Origin: an uncultured Clostridia bacterium
GTDB taxonomy: Bacteria; Bacillota; Clostridia; Christensenellales; Borkfalkiaceae
NCBI GenBank assembly: GCA_934278995.1
Contig: CAKQWM010000010.1
Span: forward strand, 24,069-88,068
Direction of reading: 5' to 3'
DNA length: 64,000 bases
Positions 14,980 through 23,828 of the stretch are shown piece by piece. How positions within the stretch are numbered: position 1 is the stretch's first letter; each line of letters begins with the position of its first letter. Below the pieces are notes generated by a model. The model saw only the letters and a program-made list of their open reading frames with translations, was not told where the DNA came from and did not search any database. The translations under genes and the position numbers were made by a program.

Positions 14980-17688
14980 TTATTTTCTGGTCCTGCGACC
15001 TTTTACGTATTGAATTTTGGTGCTGTCGGCGTCGGCAGATACGACGTCTTCGTTCTGATCGGGCATTTCGGTTTCCGTATAAGGAAGTCCGTAATACGCG
15101 TTAAGATACATTTGTCTGATTTCGCTCATCAACGGATAACGGGGGTTAGCGCCCGTGCATTGATCGTCGAAAGCCTGCTCGGTCATTTCGTCGAGGCGAT
15201 TAAGGAAGTCTTTTTCGTCGATGTTGTAGTCTTTGATCGTTTCTTTTATACCGACCTGTTTCTTCAAGTCGCCGACGGCTTTTATCAAGCCTTCGAGTTT
15301 TTCTTTATCCGTGTCGCCTTTTATGCCGAGATAAGTCGCTATTTCGGCGTAGCGCTGTAGGCACTGAGGATGATCGTATTGAGGGAAGGTACCCATCTTA
15401 ACGGGGGTTTCGCACGCATTGAAGCGCATTACCTGCTCTATCATCAAAGCATTCGCTATTCCGTGCGGAATGTGATGGAAAGCGCCGAGTTTGTGAGCCA
15501 TGGAGTGGCATACGCCGAGGAAAGCGTTCGCAAACGCCATACCCGCCATGGTGGCGGCGTTAGCCATTTTTTCACGGGCGAGAACGTCCGTCTGACCGTC
15601 GTTATACGCGCGGGGCAGATAGGTAAATATCGTCTTTAACGCCTTTAAAGCAAGACCGTCGGTGTAATCGGTTGACATTACGGAGGCATAGGCTTCTAAA
15701 GCGTGGGTTACGGCGTCTATACCGGAAGCGGCGGTAAGCCCTCTCGGCGCGCTCATGTGATAATCCGTGTCGATAATAGCCATATTCGGCAATAATTCAT
15801 AATCCGCCAAAGGATATTTGACACCGCTCTTTTCGTCGGTTATAACGGCGAAAGGAGTAACTTCGGAACCGGTACCGGCGGAAGTGGGAATCGCTATAAA
15901 GAAAGCCTTTTCTCCCATTTTGGGGAAGGTGTAAATACGTTTTCTGATGTCGCAGAACCGCATCGCCATGTCCATAAAATCGACTTCGGGATGTTCGTAC
16001 ATAACCCACATGATTTTGCCTGCGTCCATTGCGGAACCGCCGCCCAGCGCGATTATGCAATCGGGCGCGAAGTCGGTCATTTGTTTGGTACCTTCTTTGG
16101 CGCACGCAAGAGTGGGATCGGGCGCGACGTCGAAGAAAGTTTCGTGTATGATGCCCATTTCGTCGAGTTTATCGGTAATGGGTTTTGTGTAACCGTTTTT
16201 ATATAAGAAACTGTCGGTTACTATAAAGCAACGTTTTTTGCCCATGACCGTCTTTAATTCATCCAACGCGACGGGAAGGCAACCTTTTTTGATATACACC
16301 TTGGAAGGCGTTCTGAACCATAACATATTTTCTCTCCTTTCCGCAACCGTTTTGATGTTCAATAAGTGCTTGACGCCGACGTTTTCGCTTACCGAGTTAC
16401 CGCCCCACGAACCGCAACCGAGCGTTAACGACGGGGCAAGTTTGAAGTTATATAAATCGCCTATGCCGCCTTGAGAGGAAGGAGTATTGACCAGAATACG
16501 GCAGGTTTTCATTCTTTCCTGAAACTCCGCAAGTTTATCCTGCGCGATAGCCGTATTGAGATAGATAGATGAAGTATGACCGTAACCGCCGTCGGATACG
16601 AGTTTATCGGCTTTGTTTAACGCGTCGGCAAAATCTTTCGCCCTGTACATGGCAAGTACCGGCGATAACTTTTCGTGAGCAAATTCTTCGCTTAATTCGA
16701 CGCTTTCCACTTCGCCGATAAGAATTTTAGTGCCGACGGGTACTTTGACGCCGGCAAGATCTGCAATTTTGCAAGCCGTCTGACCGACTATTTTTGCGTT
16801 TAAAGAACCGTTTATCAATATGGTTTTACGGACTTTTTCGGTTTCCCTCTTATTAAGGAAATAGCACCCTCTGTCCATAAATTCGCTTTTAACGCCGTCG
16901 TAAACTTTATCGAGAACTATAACCGATTGCTCGGAGGCGCAAATCATGCCGTTGTCGAAGGTTTTGGAATGAATAATCGAGTTTACGGCAAGAACGATAT
17001 CCGCAGTGTCGTCGATAATGGCGGGAGTATTGCCCGCGCCGACGCCGAGCGCGGGTTTACCGCTCGAATACGCCGCTTTGACCATGCCGGGACCGCCCGT
17101 TGCAAGAATAATGTCGGCTTCTCTCATCAATACGTTGGTAAGTTCCAGACTCGGAACGTCTATCCAACCGATTATATTTTCAGGAGCGCCCGCCTCTACC
17201 GCCGCTTCAAGAACGACTTTCGCCGCTTCTATAGTGGATTTTTTAGCGCGCGGGTGAGGGCTTATGATGATACCGTTACGGGTTTTTAAACTGATAAGAG
17301 TTTTGAAGATAGCGGTTGAGGTCGGGTTGGTGGTGGGAATTACCGCGCCGACGACGCCGATAGGTTCGGCTATTTTTTTAATACCGAAAGATTTATCTTC
17401 CTCTAAAACGCCGCAGGTTTTTGTATCTCTATATTTGTTGTAAATGTATTCGGAAGCAAAATGGTTCTTTATTACTTTGTCTTCCACAACGCCCATGCCC
17501 GTTTCTTCAACGGCAAGTTTTGCGAGAGGAATCCTCGCTTTGTTTGCGGCAATCGCCGCCGCCAAAAAGATTTTATCCACTTGTTCCTGAGTGTACGTGG
17601 AAAATACTTTCTGAGCCTCTCTTACGCGTGACAGAAGTTGTTCAAACTTTTCAAGCGAATCAACTATCTCGTAAGTTTTGTTTGCCAT
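14980..17688 (-). CDS. adhE: Bifunctional acetaldehyde-CoA/alcohol dehydrogenase
   Basis: Converts acetyl-CoA to acetaldehyde and on to ethanol using two NADH. The 902-residue protein has an aldehyde dehydrogenase half with nucleophile Cys250 (NGMICASEQS) and the NAD-binding GVGAGNTP, and from about residue 455 an iron-type alcohol dehydrogenase half with GGGSAMDAGK and the iron-binding histidine cluster CHSMAHKLGAFHHIPHG. Length matches AdhE spirosome-forming proteins. The C-terminus adds a short basic tail (VKGRRTRK). AGGAG precedes the start. It follows rex by 92 bp with no promoter that I could see, so it is probably read from the rex promoter and repressed by Rex at low NADH. Confidence 0.97.
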   Translation of the reverse strand: MANKTYEIVDSLEKFEQLLSRVREAQKVFSTYTQEQVDKIFLAAAIAANKARIPLAKLAVEETGMGVVEDKVIKNHFASEYIYNKYRDTKTCGVLEEDKSFGIKKIAEPIGVVGAVIPTTNPTSTAIFKTLISLKTRNGIIISPHPRAKKSTIEAAKVVLEAAVEAGAPENIIGWIDVPSLELTNVLMREADIILATGGPGMVKAAYSSGKPALGVGAGNTPAIIDDTADIVLAVNSIIHSKTFDNGMICASEQSVIVLDKVYDGVKSEFMDRGCYFLNKRETEKVRKTILINGSLNAKIVGQTACKIADLAGVKVPVGTKILIGEVESVELSEEFAHEKLSPVLAMYRAKDFADALNKADKLVSDGGYGHTSSIYLNTAIAQDKLAEFQERMKTCRILVNTPSSQGGIGDLYNFKLAPSLTLGCGSWGGNSVSENVGVKHLLNIKTVAERRENMLWFRTPSKVYIKKGCLPVALDELKTVMGKKRCFIVTDSFLYKNGYTKPITDKLDEMGIIHETFFDVAPDPTLACAKEGTKQMTDFAPDCIIALGGGSAMDAGKIMWVMYEHPEVDFMDMAMRFCDIRKRIYTFPKMGEKAFFIAIPTSAGTGSEVTPFAVITDEKSGVKYPLADYELLPNMAIIDTDYHMSAPRGLTAASGIDAVTHALEAYASVMSTDYTDGLALKALKTIFTYLPRAYNDGQTDVLAREKMANAATMAGMAFANAFLGVCHSMAHKLGAFHHIPHGIANALMIEQVMRFNACETPVKMGTFPQYDHPQCLQRYAEIATYLGIKGDTDKEKLEGLIKAVGDLKKQVGIKETIKDYNIDEKDFLNRLDEMTEQAFDDQCTGANPRYPLMSEIRQMYLNAYYGLPYTETEMPDQNEDVVSADADSTKIQYVKGRRTRK

Positions 17689-17780
17689 AAGTTTATATCT
17701 CCTAAAGAATTTTATTTTTCAAATTTCGTTGCGAAAATTAACCGTCGGGCTAAAAGTTTATCTTTATCCACGCCTTTATT

Positions 17781-18401
17781 TTAATCCATCGCGAGTTTTG
17801 TAAGGTGAGCAAGGGAAAGCGCCAGATCTTCCCTTTTATACGAAACGTTTTCGGGAACAACAAGATCGACGGGAGCAAACGACCAGATTGCCGTGATATT
17901 GCTTTTTACCATCATGTCGCAAACCTTTTGCGCTTCTTCTTTGGGAACGGCTATTATGCCGACTTTTATATCGTTGCGGTAACAAAAAAGATCGAGTTCC
18001 GAAACGTCGAAACAGTTGCGCTTTCCGGCGTTTTCTTTAACCACGCGCGGATCCTTATCGAAAACTGCAACTATGTCGATGCCGTAAACTTTAAAGCCGG
18101 CGTATCCGTATAAAGCCATGCCGAGCCTGCCCGCGCCGACTATAATCGCCTGACAATCGGTTTTTATGTTTACGAGCGATTCGAGACAAGACACGAGTTC
18201 TTTGGTATCGTATCCGATTTTCGGTTTACCGCCTCCGCAGGCTTTTGAAAGATCCTTTCTTACCTGTACCTCTCCTAAATTCAGTGCCTTGGCGATGTAA
18301 GTGGCGGAAATCGTAGGTTTTTCGCTTTCGACGGACTTCAGATAATTAAGATACATCGGGATTCTGCCGAGCGTCGCTTTTGAAACCGGACTGTATTTCA
18401 T
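17781..18401 (-). CDS. rex: Redox-sensing transcriptional repressor Rex
   Basis: Winged-helix repressor that binds DNA when NADH/NAD+ is low and lets go when NADH rises. The 206 residues hold the N-terminal helix-turn-helix (TISATYIAKALNLGEVQVRK, about 30-49) and a Rossmann domain (AIIVGAGRLGMALYGY, about 85-100), followed by VFDKDP, which binds the adenine ribose. The start at 18401 is chosen because GGGGAGG lies upstream and the promoter at 18426-18454 makes an earlier start impossible. It is the first gene of the operon, so Rex regulates itself together with adhE and the hydrogenases if the operator is in this region. No clean Rex operator was found. Confidence 0.96.
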   Translation of the reverse strand: MKYSPVSKATLGRIPMYLNYLKSVESEKPTISATYIAKALNLGEVQVRKDLSKACGGGKPKIGYDTKELVSCLESLVNIKTDCQAIIVGAGRLGMALYGYAGFKVYGIDIVAVFDKDPRVVKENAGKRNCFDVSELDLFCYRNDIKVGIIAVPKEEAQKVCDMMVKSNITAIWSFAPVDLVVPENVSYKREDLALSLAHLTKLAMD

Positions 18402-18425
18402 ACCTGCCTCCCCTTTTTTGAATTC

Positions 18426-18454
18426 ATTATAACACACGATTTTTAATTTGTAAA
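18426..18454 (-). promoter_or_regulatory. Promoter of the rex-adhE-hydrogenase operon
   Basis: Minus-strand TTTACA (18454-18449) and TATAAT (18431-18426) with a 17-bp spacer. Predicted start near 18419, about 18 bases before the rex start codon. Confidence 0.8.
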
Positions 18455-18694
18455 CTATTTTTCGGGCATTTCGATAATATATTTATCGATATGTCCTTTA
18501 CGCATACAAAATCGCTGATTATATCTGGGATTTTTTGTAAAAAATTTTTAATTTACCCGTCGTTTTTTTAAAATATCGACTTTGCGTAGTCAAACGTATA
18601 TATCGATTTTTATCGGTTAAAGTCAAAAAAACGCCGCGGGTAACGGATATATATTACTATACTTAAATTATATCGATTTTTTAATCGTTTTTTA
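18441..18694. other. AT-rich intergenic region between rex and the phosphatase gene
   Basis: About 250 bp without a convincing reading frame. It is rich in ATCGATA-like words (for example near 18476, 18606 and 18671), but no long inverted repeat or RNA motif was recognised. It holds the divergent promoters of its two flanking genes at its ends. Confidence 0.5.
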
Positions 18695-18723
18695 TTGCTT
18701 TTTGGCGCGTTATTTGTTATAAT
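18695..18723 (+). promoter_or_regulatory. Promoter of the tyrosine-phosphatase gene
   Basis: TTGCTT (18695-18700) and TATAAT (18718-18723) with a 17-bp spacer. Predicted start near 18730, leaving a leader of about 57 bases. Confidence 0.7.
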
Positions 18724-18786
18724 AGTTAAGTACGCGCAAGTACGGTTAGTCGATTAACCTTGAATTTCTCCGTCACGGGTGATTTT

Positions 18787-19656
18787 ATGAATAATTTGGA
18801 ACCGAATAATCCCGTTACCTTAGTTACGGATACCATCGATAAAGGTTATTACGATATATATAATTTCAGAAAAGGCGGGCTTGCAAACGGCAGAGATTTG
18901 GGCGGGCTTAAAACAATCGACGGAAAAACCGTCAAAGCGCGCAGATTTATAAGAAGCGGTAAACTTTGTAAACTTAAGAAAAAAGAAATACAAAGTATCA
19001 GGGACGCCGGCGTTAAAACCATTATCGATCTGAGAATCGAAAACGAAATCGTCAATCGGCAGGACACCGTTATCGAAGGCATAAAATATTTGCATATACC
19101 CATCGTTTTCGCTACGCTTCCCGGTATAACGAGGGAAAAAAGCATGTACCGCATTATGAAGGAGGAATCGGAACTCTTAAAAAAAGTGTACGCCACCGCA
19201 GACGACTATATAATGGGGCTGTACGATCAGATTGTTTTCTCTCCCGAAACCCAACGTCAACTTAAAAAATGTCTTGAAGTTATAATGACTTCAAAAGGAT
19301 GCGTTTTATGGCACTGCGCCGCCGGTAAGGACAGAGCGGGTATAGTCGCAATGCTTATTGAAGGGCTTTTAGGGGTTTCCGATTACGATATTATCAAAGA
19401 TTATCTTCTGACAAGACAATCTCAGCGGCTGAAAAAAAACCTGCAACGCCTTGCCCTGAACGTTTACACGATTTTTACTTTCGGGTATAAATTCAGAAAT
19501 ATTCTGGTCGCCATGCTGGACGCGAAGGTTGAATACATAACGCACGTTTTAGAAGGTATAAAACAAAGATACGGCAGTATAGAAAATTACTGCGTTTCCG
19601 CGCTGAAAATTTCAAAAGAAAGTATCGAGGAGTTCAGGGCAAAGAGCCTGATTTGA
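18787..19656 (+). CDS. Tyrosine-protein phosphatase family protein (Y_phosphatase3)
   Basis: A 289-residue cytoplasmic phosphatase of the atypical dual-specificity type (COG2365). It has the N-terminal family mark NGRDLGGLKTIDGKTVK, then IIDLRIENEI, and the P-loop HCAAGKDRAG at about 176-185, with catalytic cysteine and arginine in place. A helical C-terminal part (LLTRQSQRLKKNLQRL...) covers the active site in related enzymes. In Clostridia such proteins are annotated as tyrosine or phosphoinositide phosphatases; the substrate is not predictable. ATG at 18787 with GGGTGA upstream is preferred over the TTG at 18760. It is a single-gene unit ended by a 20-bp hairpin. Confidence 0.88.
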   Translation: MNNLEPNNPVTLVTDTIDKGYYDIYNFRKGGLANGRDLGGLKTIDGKTVKARRFIRSGKLCKLKKKEIQSIRDAGVKTIIDLRIENEIVNRQDTVIEGIKYLHIPIVFATLPGITREKSMYRIMKEESELLKKVYATADDYIMGLYDQIVFSPETQRQLKKCLEVIMTSKGCVLWHCAAGKDRAGIVAMLIEGLLGVSDYDIIKDYLLTRQSQRLKKNLQRLALNVYTIFTFGYKFRNILVAMLDAKVEYITHVLEGIKQRYGSIENYCVSALKISKESIEEFRAKSLI

Positions 19657-19679
19657 CGATAAAACTTCCCTTTTTAGCC

Positions 19680-19695
19680 CGATAACGGGCTTATA
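19680..19695. repeat. Dispersed intergenic repeat, copy 3 (inverted)
   Basis: CGATAACGGGCTTATA, exact reverse complement of the core of the copies at 8179 and 19872. It lies 23 bp past the phosphatase stop codon, about 190 bp from copy 4 in the opposite orientation. Confidence 0.65.
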
Positions 19696-19724
19696 CGCGG
19701 ACTTTTTGCGTTTTTTAAGGTAAA

Positions 19725-19770
19725 AACCCGTCGGGGAAACGAATATTCGTTTCTCCGACGGGTTATTTTT
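19725..19770 (+). terminator. Long-stem terminator after the phosphatase gene
   Basis: Twenty bases pair with the following twenty with one G-U pair and practically no loop (19725-19764, arms beginning AACCCGTCGG), followed by ATTTTTATAA. The A-run before it would allow function from the other strand too. Confidence 0.88.
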
Positions 19771-19990
19771 ATAAAATATTTATAACCTCGTAAATTGCGA
19801 TTTGATTTCAATATACGTCTTATAGCAAAATTTATAATATCAAAATCGGAACGCAAATAAGCATAAACCCGCCTATAAGCCCGTTATCGGTTATTTATAA
19901 ATAATTGCTAATATTTTAATCGATTGACTTTTGTCGAAAAACAATAGATATTTCAGCCGGCGCTTACGTAAAAATAACGATTAAAAATAA
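19765..19990. other. Intergenic region without a recognised gene
   Basis: About 225 bp of AT-rich sequence between two terminators. It contains one dispersed repeat copy (19872-19890) and no convincing reading frame or RNA motif. Confidence 0.5.
19872..19890. repeat. Dispersed intergenic repeat, copy 4
   Basis: CCTATAAGCCCGTTATCGG, identical over 18 bp to the copy at 8179-8196. Confidence 0.7.
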
Positions 19991-20030
19991 TTTTAAAACG
20001 CATTCCCGAATTTCGGAATGCGTTTTAAAA
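19991..20030 (-). terminator. Terminator of the opp operon
   Basis: A 16-bp perfect stem (arms with AAAACGCATTCC and GGAATGCGTTTT) around an 8-base loop, directly after the last gene (stop at 20033-20035). The stem base is A/T rich, supplying the U-tract on the minus strand. Confidence 0.8.
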
Positions 20031-20032
20031 TT

Positions 20033-20314
20033 TTACCCGACACAGGTAGATATACCCATCATCGTTAAATATAAAATCAACAATATGCCTAAAACTACGA
20101 ACATAGGAACAAGCATCGTTTTAACCGTGCTGAAATAAGTGTTCCATTTGTCTTTAAAGCGAGACGGCGCTTTAGGTTTATTATCGCCCTTTTTACTCGA
20201 TTCGGGCAAAATAGGATTAAACGCGCCTCGTACGCCGGACATATCGGATATTGTGGAATTATCGTCGTAATATACGACTTTTTCCTTTTTTTCTTTCTTT
20301 TTATTCCTTTTCAT
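20033..20314 (-). CDS. Small single-pass membrane protein of the opp operon
   Basis: A 93-residue protein with a strongly basic head (MKRNKKKEKKEK), a polar middle (residues 18-55) and one transmembrane helix near the C-terminus (about 68-89, MLVPMFVVLGILLILYLTMM), predicted N-in. The start at 20314 overlaps the end of oppF by 14 bases, so it is translated with the operon. No family recognised. Its place directly behind oppF suggests an accessory role in the importer, or simple read-through. Confidence 0.6.
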   Translation of the reverse strand: MKRNKKKEKKEKVVYYDDNSTISDMSGVRGAFNPILPESSKKGDNKPKAPSRFKDKWNTYFSTVKTMLVPMFVVLGILLILYLTMMGISTCVG

Positions 20315-21422
20315 GGGGATTATCAAGTAAGTGGCAGGCTACGAAATGACCTTCTTCGTATTCCTTGTATTCCGGAGCGATATGTTTACAAATTTCTTTT
20401 GCGACAGGGCAACGCGTATGGAACTTACACCCTTTCGGCATATTCGCGGGAGAAGGAATATCGCCTTTCAAAATAATTCTGTTGGATTTCGCTTCGGGAT
20501 CGGGATTGGGTACTGCGGAAAAAAGCGCCTTGGTATAAGGATGTAAGGGGTTTGAAAATATTTCTTCCTTATTGCCGAATTCCACCATCGAGCCTAAGTA
20601 CATGACGCCTATCTTGTCGGAAATATATTTTACGACGGATAAATCGTGCGAAATGAAAAGATAGGTTAGTTTTCTTTCCTTTTGAAGTTTTTTCAAAAGA
20701 TTGATAATCTGCGCCTGTATGGACACGTCGAGAGCGGAAACGGGTTCGTCGCAAACGACGAGTTTAGGATTGACCGATAAAGCCCTCGCTATACAAATAC
20801 GCTGACGCTGACCGCCTGAAAATTCATGCGGATATCTTTCGTAATAATAATCACGTAGTCCGCAACTTTCCATTAAATCCAAAACGTAATCTTTAATTTT
20901 TTCGGGAGGCACAACGCTATGAACCTTAACGGGTTCCGCTAAAATATCGCCTACCGTACTGCGGGGAGGCAGAGAGGAATAAGGATCCTGAAATACGATT
21001 TGCATTTCCGTTCTTAACGGGCGCATCTGCTTCGAGGAATATTTCGCTATATCCTGTCCGCGGAAGAAAATTTGCCCGTCGGTGGGTTGATGCAGTTTTA
21101 AAATCGTTCTGCCCATAGTGGTTTTTCCGCAACCGGATTCGCCTACTATGCCTAAAGTTTCGCCTTCTTTTAATACGAACGAAACGTCGTCAACGGCGCG
21201 AAGTTCGGATAAGGGCTTGCCCATAACGGTCTTTTTGAGAACGAAATATTTTTTTAAGTGCCTGACTTCCAAAATAGCGTCCGCGTCGGGCGGAAGTTCT
21301 TTGTCGAGTTCGGCTTTTTTATCCCTTTCTTCCTGCTCTTTTAAGGCTTCTGCTTCGTCGTTGAAAGTCGAAAAATCGTCTTTTGGGAGGATATTTTGTT
21401 GATTTAAAACTTCTTCGGACAT
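20301..21422 (-). CDS. oppF: Oligopeptide ABC transporter ATPase OppF
   Basis: One of the two ATPases that power peptide import. The 373-residue protein has Walker A GESGCGKT, Q-loop FQDPYSS, signature LSGGQRQR, Walker B LVVCDEP and H-loop ISHD. The OppF-type C-terminal oligo_HPY extension follows (RCPVAKEIC, Cys-containing, possibly a Fe-S site). It has an acidic N-terminal extension of about 48 residues before the first strand, not usual for OppF. The start at 21422 is supported by AAGGAGGATT. It lies 1 bp after oppD. Confidence 0.95.
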   Translation of the reverse strand: MSEEVLNQQNILPKDDFSTFNDEAEALKEQEERDKKAELDKELPPDADAILEVRHLKKYFVLKKTVMGKPLSELRAVDDVSFVLKEGETLGIVGESGCGKTTMGRTILKLHQPTDGQIFFRGQDIAKYSSKQMRPLRTEMQIVFQDPYSSLPPRSTVGDILAEPVKVHSVVPPEKIKDYVLDLMESCGLRDYYYERYPHEFSGGQRQRICIARALSVNPKLVVCDEPVSALDVSIQAQIINLLKKLQKERKLTYLFISHDLSVVKYISDKIGVMYLGSMVEFGNKEEIFSNPLHPYTKALFSAVPNPDPEAKSNRIILKGDIPSPANMPKGCKFHTRCPVAKEICKHIAPEYKEYEEGHFVACHLLDNPHEKE

Positions 21423-21423
21423 T

Positions 21424-22746
21424 TTAATCCTCCTTCGATTCGTATAAGTGGCAAGCGACGAAGTGCGTGGGACTAACCTGATGCATGCAAGGATATTCAC
21501 CCGAGCATTTGCCGATACACGAACGACATCTTTCCTTGAAATAGCAGTAATCGGGCATATTGATAGGGTTTGGAACGTTGCCCGGAATGTTATATAACGT
21601 ATCGCTCGAGGAATTCATCGTCGGTTTTGATTTTTGTAAACCTTGCGTGTAGGGATGCAAAGGATTACGGAAAATTTCAAGAGCCGTTCCCTGCTCGATT
21701 ATTCTGCCTGCGTACATTACTACGACGTAGTCCGCCATTTCGGCGATAACGCCCAAATCGTGAGTTATGAGAAGTATCGAGCCGTTTATTTTCTTCTTTA
21801 AATCGTTAAACAGATCGAGAATCTGCGCTTGAATGGTGACGTCCAGAGCGGTAGTAGGTTCGTCGGCGATAATAAGCCTCGGTTCGCACGCGAGAGCCAT
21901 TGCTATCATGACGCGCTGGCGCATACCGCCGGATAATTCGTGCGGATACGACGCGTAAACCCTTTCAGGCATTGCGATGCCGACCATGTCGAGCATTTTA
22001 ACCGAACGCTCTTTGGCGGATTTTTTGGTCGCGCCGGGAATATGTAAAAGCGTTACCTCGTCGAGTTGGTTTCCGATGGTGAAAACGGGGTTTAAACTCG
22101 TCATAGGTTCCTGAAAAACCATCGATATCTGTCTGCCTCTAAGTCGATACATCTCCTTAATCGGCATTTTCGCTATATCATAAACGGCTTCTACTTTTTC
22201 GTATTCTTTAATTTTAGGTTTTTTAATCTCTTTCCCGGAAGCGTTAGTTATCGTTTCGTAAACGATTTCGCCTTTATCGTCGGTTTCGTAAGTGGGAACG
22301 GGATTGCCGTCCGCATCGGTTTTATAATCGTACGCCTTAAAGCGTATGGAACCTTCCACAATCTGCCCGGAAGGACCTTGCAAAAGGCGCATAACGGACA
22401 TTGCCGTAACCGATTTTCCGCAACCGGATTCGCCTACGACGCCGACGGTCGAGTTAACGGGGATGCTGAAAGTTACGCCGTTTACAGCCTTAACCACGCC
22501 TTGATCGGTAAAAAAGTAACTGTGAAGATTCTCTACTTCCAGAATGTTGTTCGCGTCCTTCATTTCCGATTTATACTCGGATTCGGGAACGGAGCGACGT
22601 TTTGCGCGTTCGAGCCGACGCATTTCTTTTGCGTTGGCTTTCGCTATAACGCGGATTTCTTTACCGGTAAGGTAATGCTTTTTTACTTCCTCGTTTCTGC
22701 CGCTCGGGTCTTTTTTAAATTTATTTATAATATCTTTAAAACCCAT
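21424..22746 (-). CDS. oppD: Oligopeptide ABC transporter ATPase OppD, with insertion
   Basis: Second ATPase of the importer: Walker A GESGCGKS (105-112), Q-loop FQEP (211-214), signature LSGGMRQR (271-278), Walker B LIIADEP (291-297), and a C-terminal oligo_HPY cysteine region (CYFKERCRSCIGKC). Two features are odd. First, the basic N-terminal extension of about 65 residues. Second, about 50 extra residues (138-190, Asp/Glu/Lys/Tyr rich) between Walker A and the Q-loop, where normal OppD has about 55 residues in all. The 440-residue length (usual about 330-350) agrees. All catalytic motifs are intact, so function is expected. AAGGAG precedes the start. Confidence 0.93.
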   Translation of the reverse strand: MGFKDIINKFKKDPSGRNEEVKKHYLTGKEIRVIAKANAKEMRRLERAKRRSVPESEYKSEMKDANNILEVENLHSYFFTDQGVVKAVNGVTFSIPVNSTVGVVGESGCGKSVTAMSVMRLLQGPSGQIVEGSIRFKAYDYKTDADGNPVPTYETDDKGEIVYETITNASGKEIKKPKIKEYEKVEAVYDIAKMPIKEMYRLRGRQISMVFQEPMTSLNPVFTIGNQLDEVTLLHIPGATKKSAKERSVKMLDMVGIAMPERVYASYPHELSGGMRQRVMIAMALACEPRLIIADEPTTALDVTIQAQILDLFNDLKKKINGSILLITHDLGVIAEMADYVVVMYAGRIIEQGTALEIFRNPLHPYTQGLQKSKPTMNSSSDTLYNIPGNVPNPINMPDYCYFKERCRSCIGKCSGEYPCMHQVSPTHFVACHLYESKED

Positions 22747-22751
22747 AACGG

Positions 22752-23819
22752 TTATCTCCTTTGCTTGGGATCGAGCGCGTCGCGTAAACCGTCGCCGATA
22801 AAGTTAAAACCTAAAACCGCAATAATGATACAGATTCCCGGAGGCCCCCAGACGTTGAAGTAATTCTTTAAAACGTTCTGGTCTTCCGAAATTATCGTAA
22901 CCATGTTACCCCATGACGCTTTCGGCGCGGGAACGCCGAGGTTAAGATAGGAAAGCGTCGATTCATACAAAATCATACTGCCTAAAGATAGCGTCATGGA
23001 AACTAAAATTTGAGGTAAAATGTTGGGTATCAGATGCTTGAAAATCTTCCTCGGTGTGGAAAAGCCCATTGCTTCCGCCGCCACCATGTATTCCTGCTCT
23101 CTCAAAAAAAGGATTTGCCCGCGAACGAGCCTTGCCATTCCCGGCCAGGAAAACAGCGACAAAACGCCCATTAAAAGATATATGTAATACACCTGACTGA
23201 CGCCGTTTGCGTCCAGAACCGTACCGATGATGAGCATCAGCGGAAGCGTCGGCAAGCACATAAGAATATCGCATATTCTCATTACGATATTATCCACTAC
23301 GCCGCCGTAAAAACCCGAAATACCGCCCATTATGATACCGAGAGCGGACGTCAGAAATACCGCCAGAAAACTTATGATAAGCGAACGTCTTCCGCCGTAC
23401 ATAAGTCTTACGAACACGTCCAAACCCGTTTTGTCGGTGCCGAGAATATGATTTGCAGACGGCTTTTCCAACGAGTTTATAGGCTTACCCGTAATAATCA
23501 TCTGATAGAAAGTATTGCCGTCTTCGTCGGTTATCTCGTATTCTTCGTAAGCGTTCGCGCCCGTTCTGTCGGGAACGTCTTCATGCCATTTATTATAAAA
23601 AACGGGACCTAACCAACAAAAGGTAAACAGCGCGATAAGCATTACCAGACCTGCAATCGACAATTTGGAGCGTAAAAATCTACGGACAACCATTCTGCCG
23701 GGCGACATTAGTTTAATGTTTTTATCGAGAGGCTTATCGGTGTCGGAGGACATATCTTCCTCTAAAAGTTCGGGAAGGTCTTTTTCTAAAACGTCTTCTT
23801 CTAAAATTTTGTCTTCCAT
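22752..23819 (-). CDS. oppC: Oligopeptide ABC transporter permease OppC
   Basis: Membrane permease half. The 355 residues include an acidic cytoplasmic N-terminus (EEDVLEKDLPELLEED), a first transmembrane helix (about 50-70), an extracytoplasmic segment with LEKPSANHILGTDKTGLDVF, and five more helices. The EAA loop is EYMVAAEAMGFSTPRKIFKH. The OppC N-terminal signature is present. It is 5 bp from oppD and 9 bp from oppB. Confidence 0.95.
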   Translation of the reverse strand: MEDKILEEDVLEKDLPELLEEDMSSDTDKPLDKNIKLMSPGRMVVRRFLRSKLSIAGLVMLIALFTFCWLGPVFYNKWHEDVPDRTGANAYEEYEITDEDGNTFYQMIITGKPINSLEKPSANHILGTDKTGLDVFVRLMYGGRRSLIISFLAVFLTSALGIIMGGISGFYGGVVDNIVMRICDILMCLPTLPLMLIIGTVLDANGVSQVYYIYLLMGVLSLFSWPGMARLVRGQILFLREQEYMVAAEAMGFSTPRKIFKHLIPNILPQILVSMTLSLGSMILYESTLSYLNLGVPAPKASWGNMVTIISEDQNVLKNYFNVWGPPGICIIIAVLGFNFIGDGLRDALDPKQRR

Positions 23820-23828
23820 ATTACACCT

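Noticed and set aside
17689..17780. Rex operator or separate promoter in front of adhE
   Set aside because: No TTGTGAA/TTGTTAA-type inverted repeat and no -35/-10 pair could be read; adhE is taken as part of the rex transcript.
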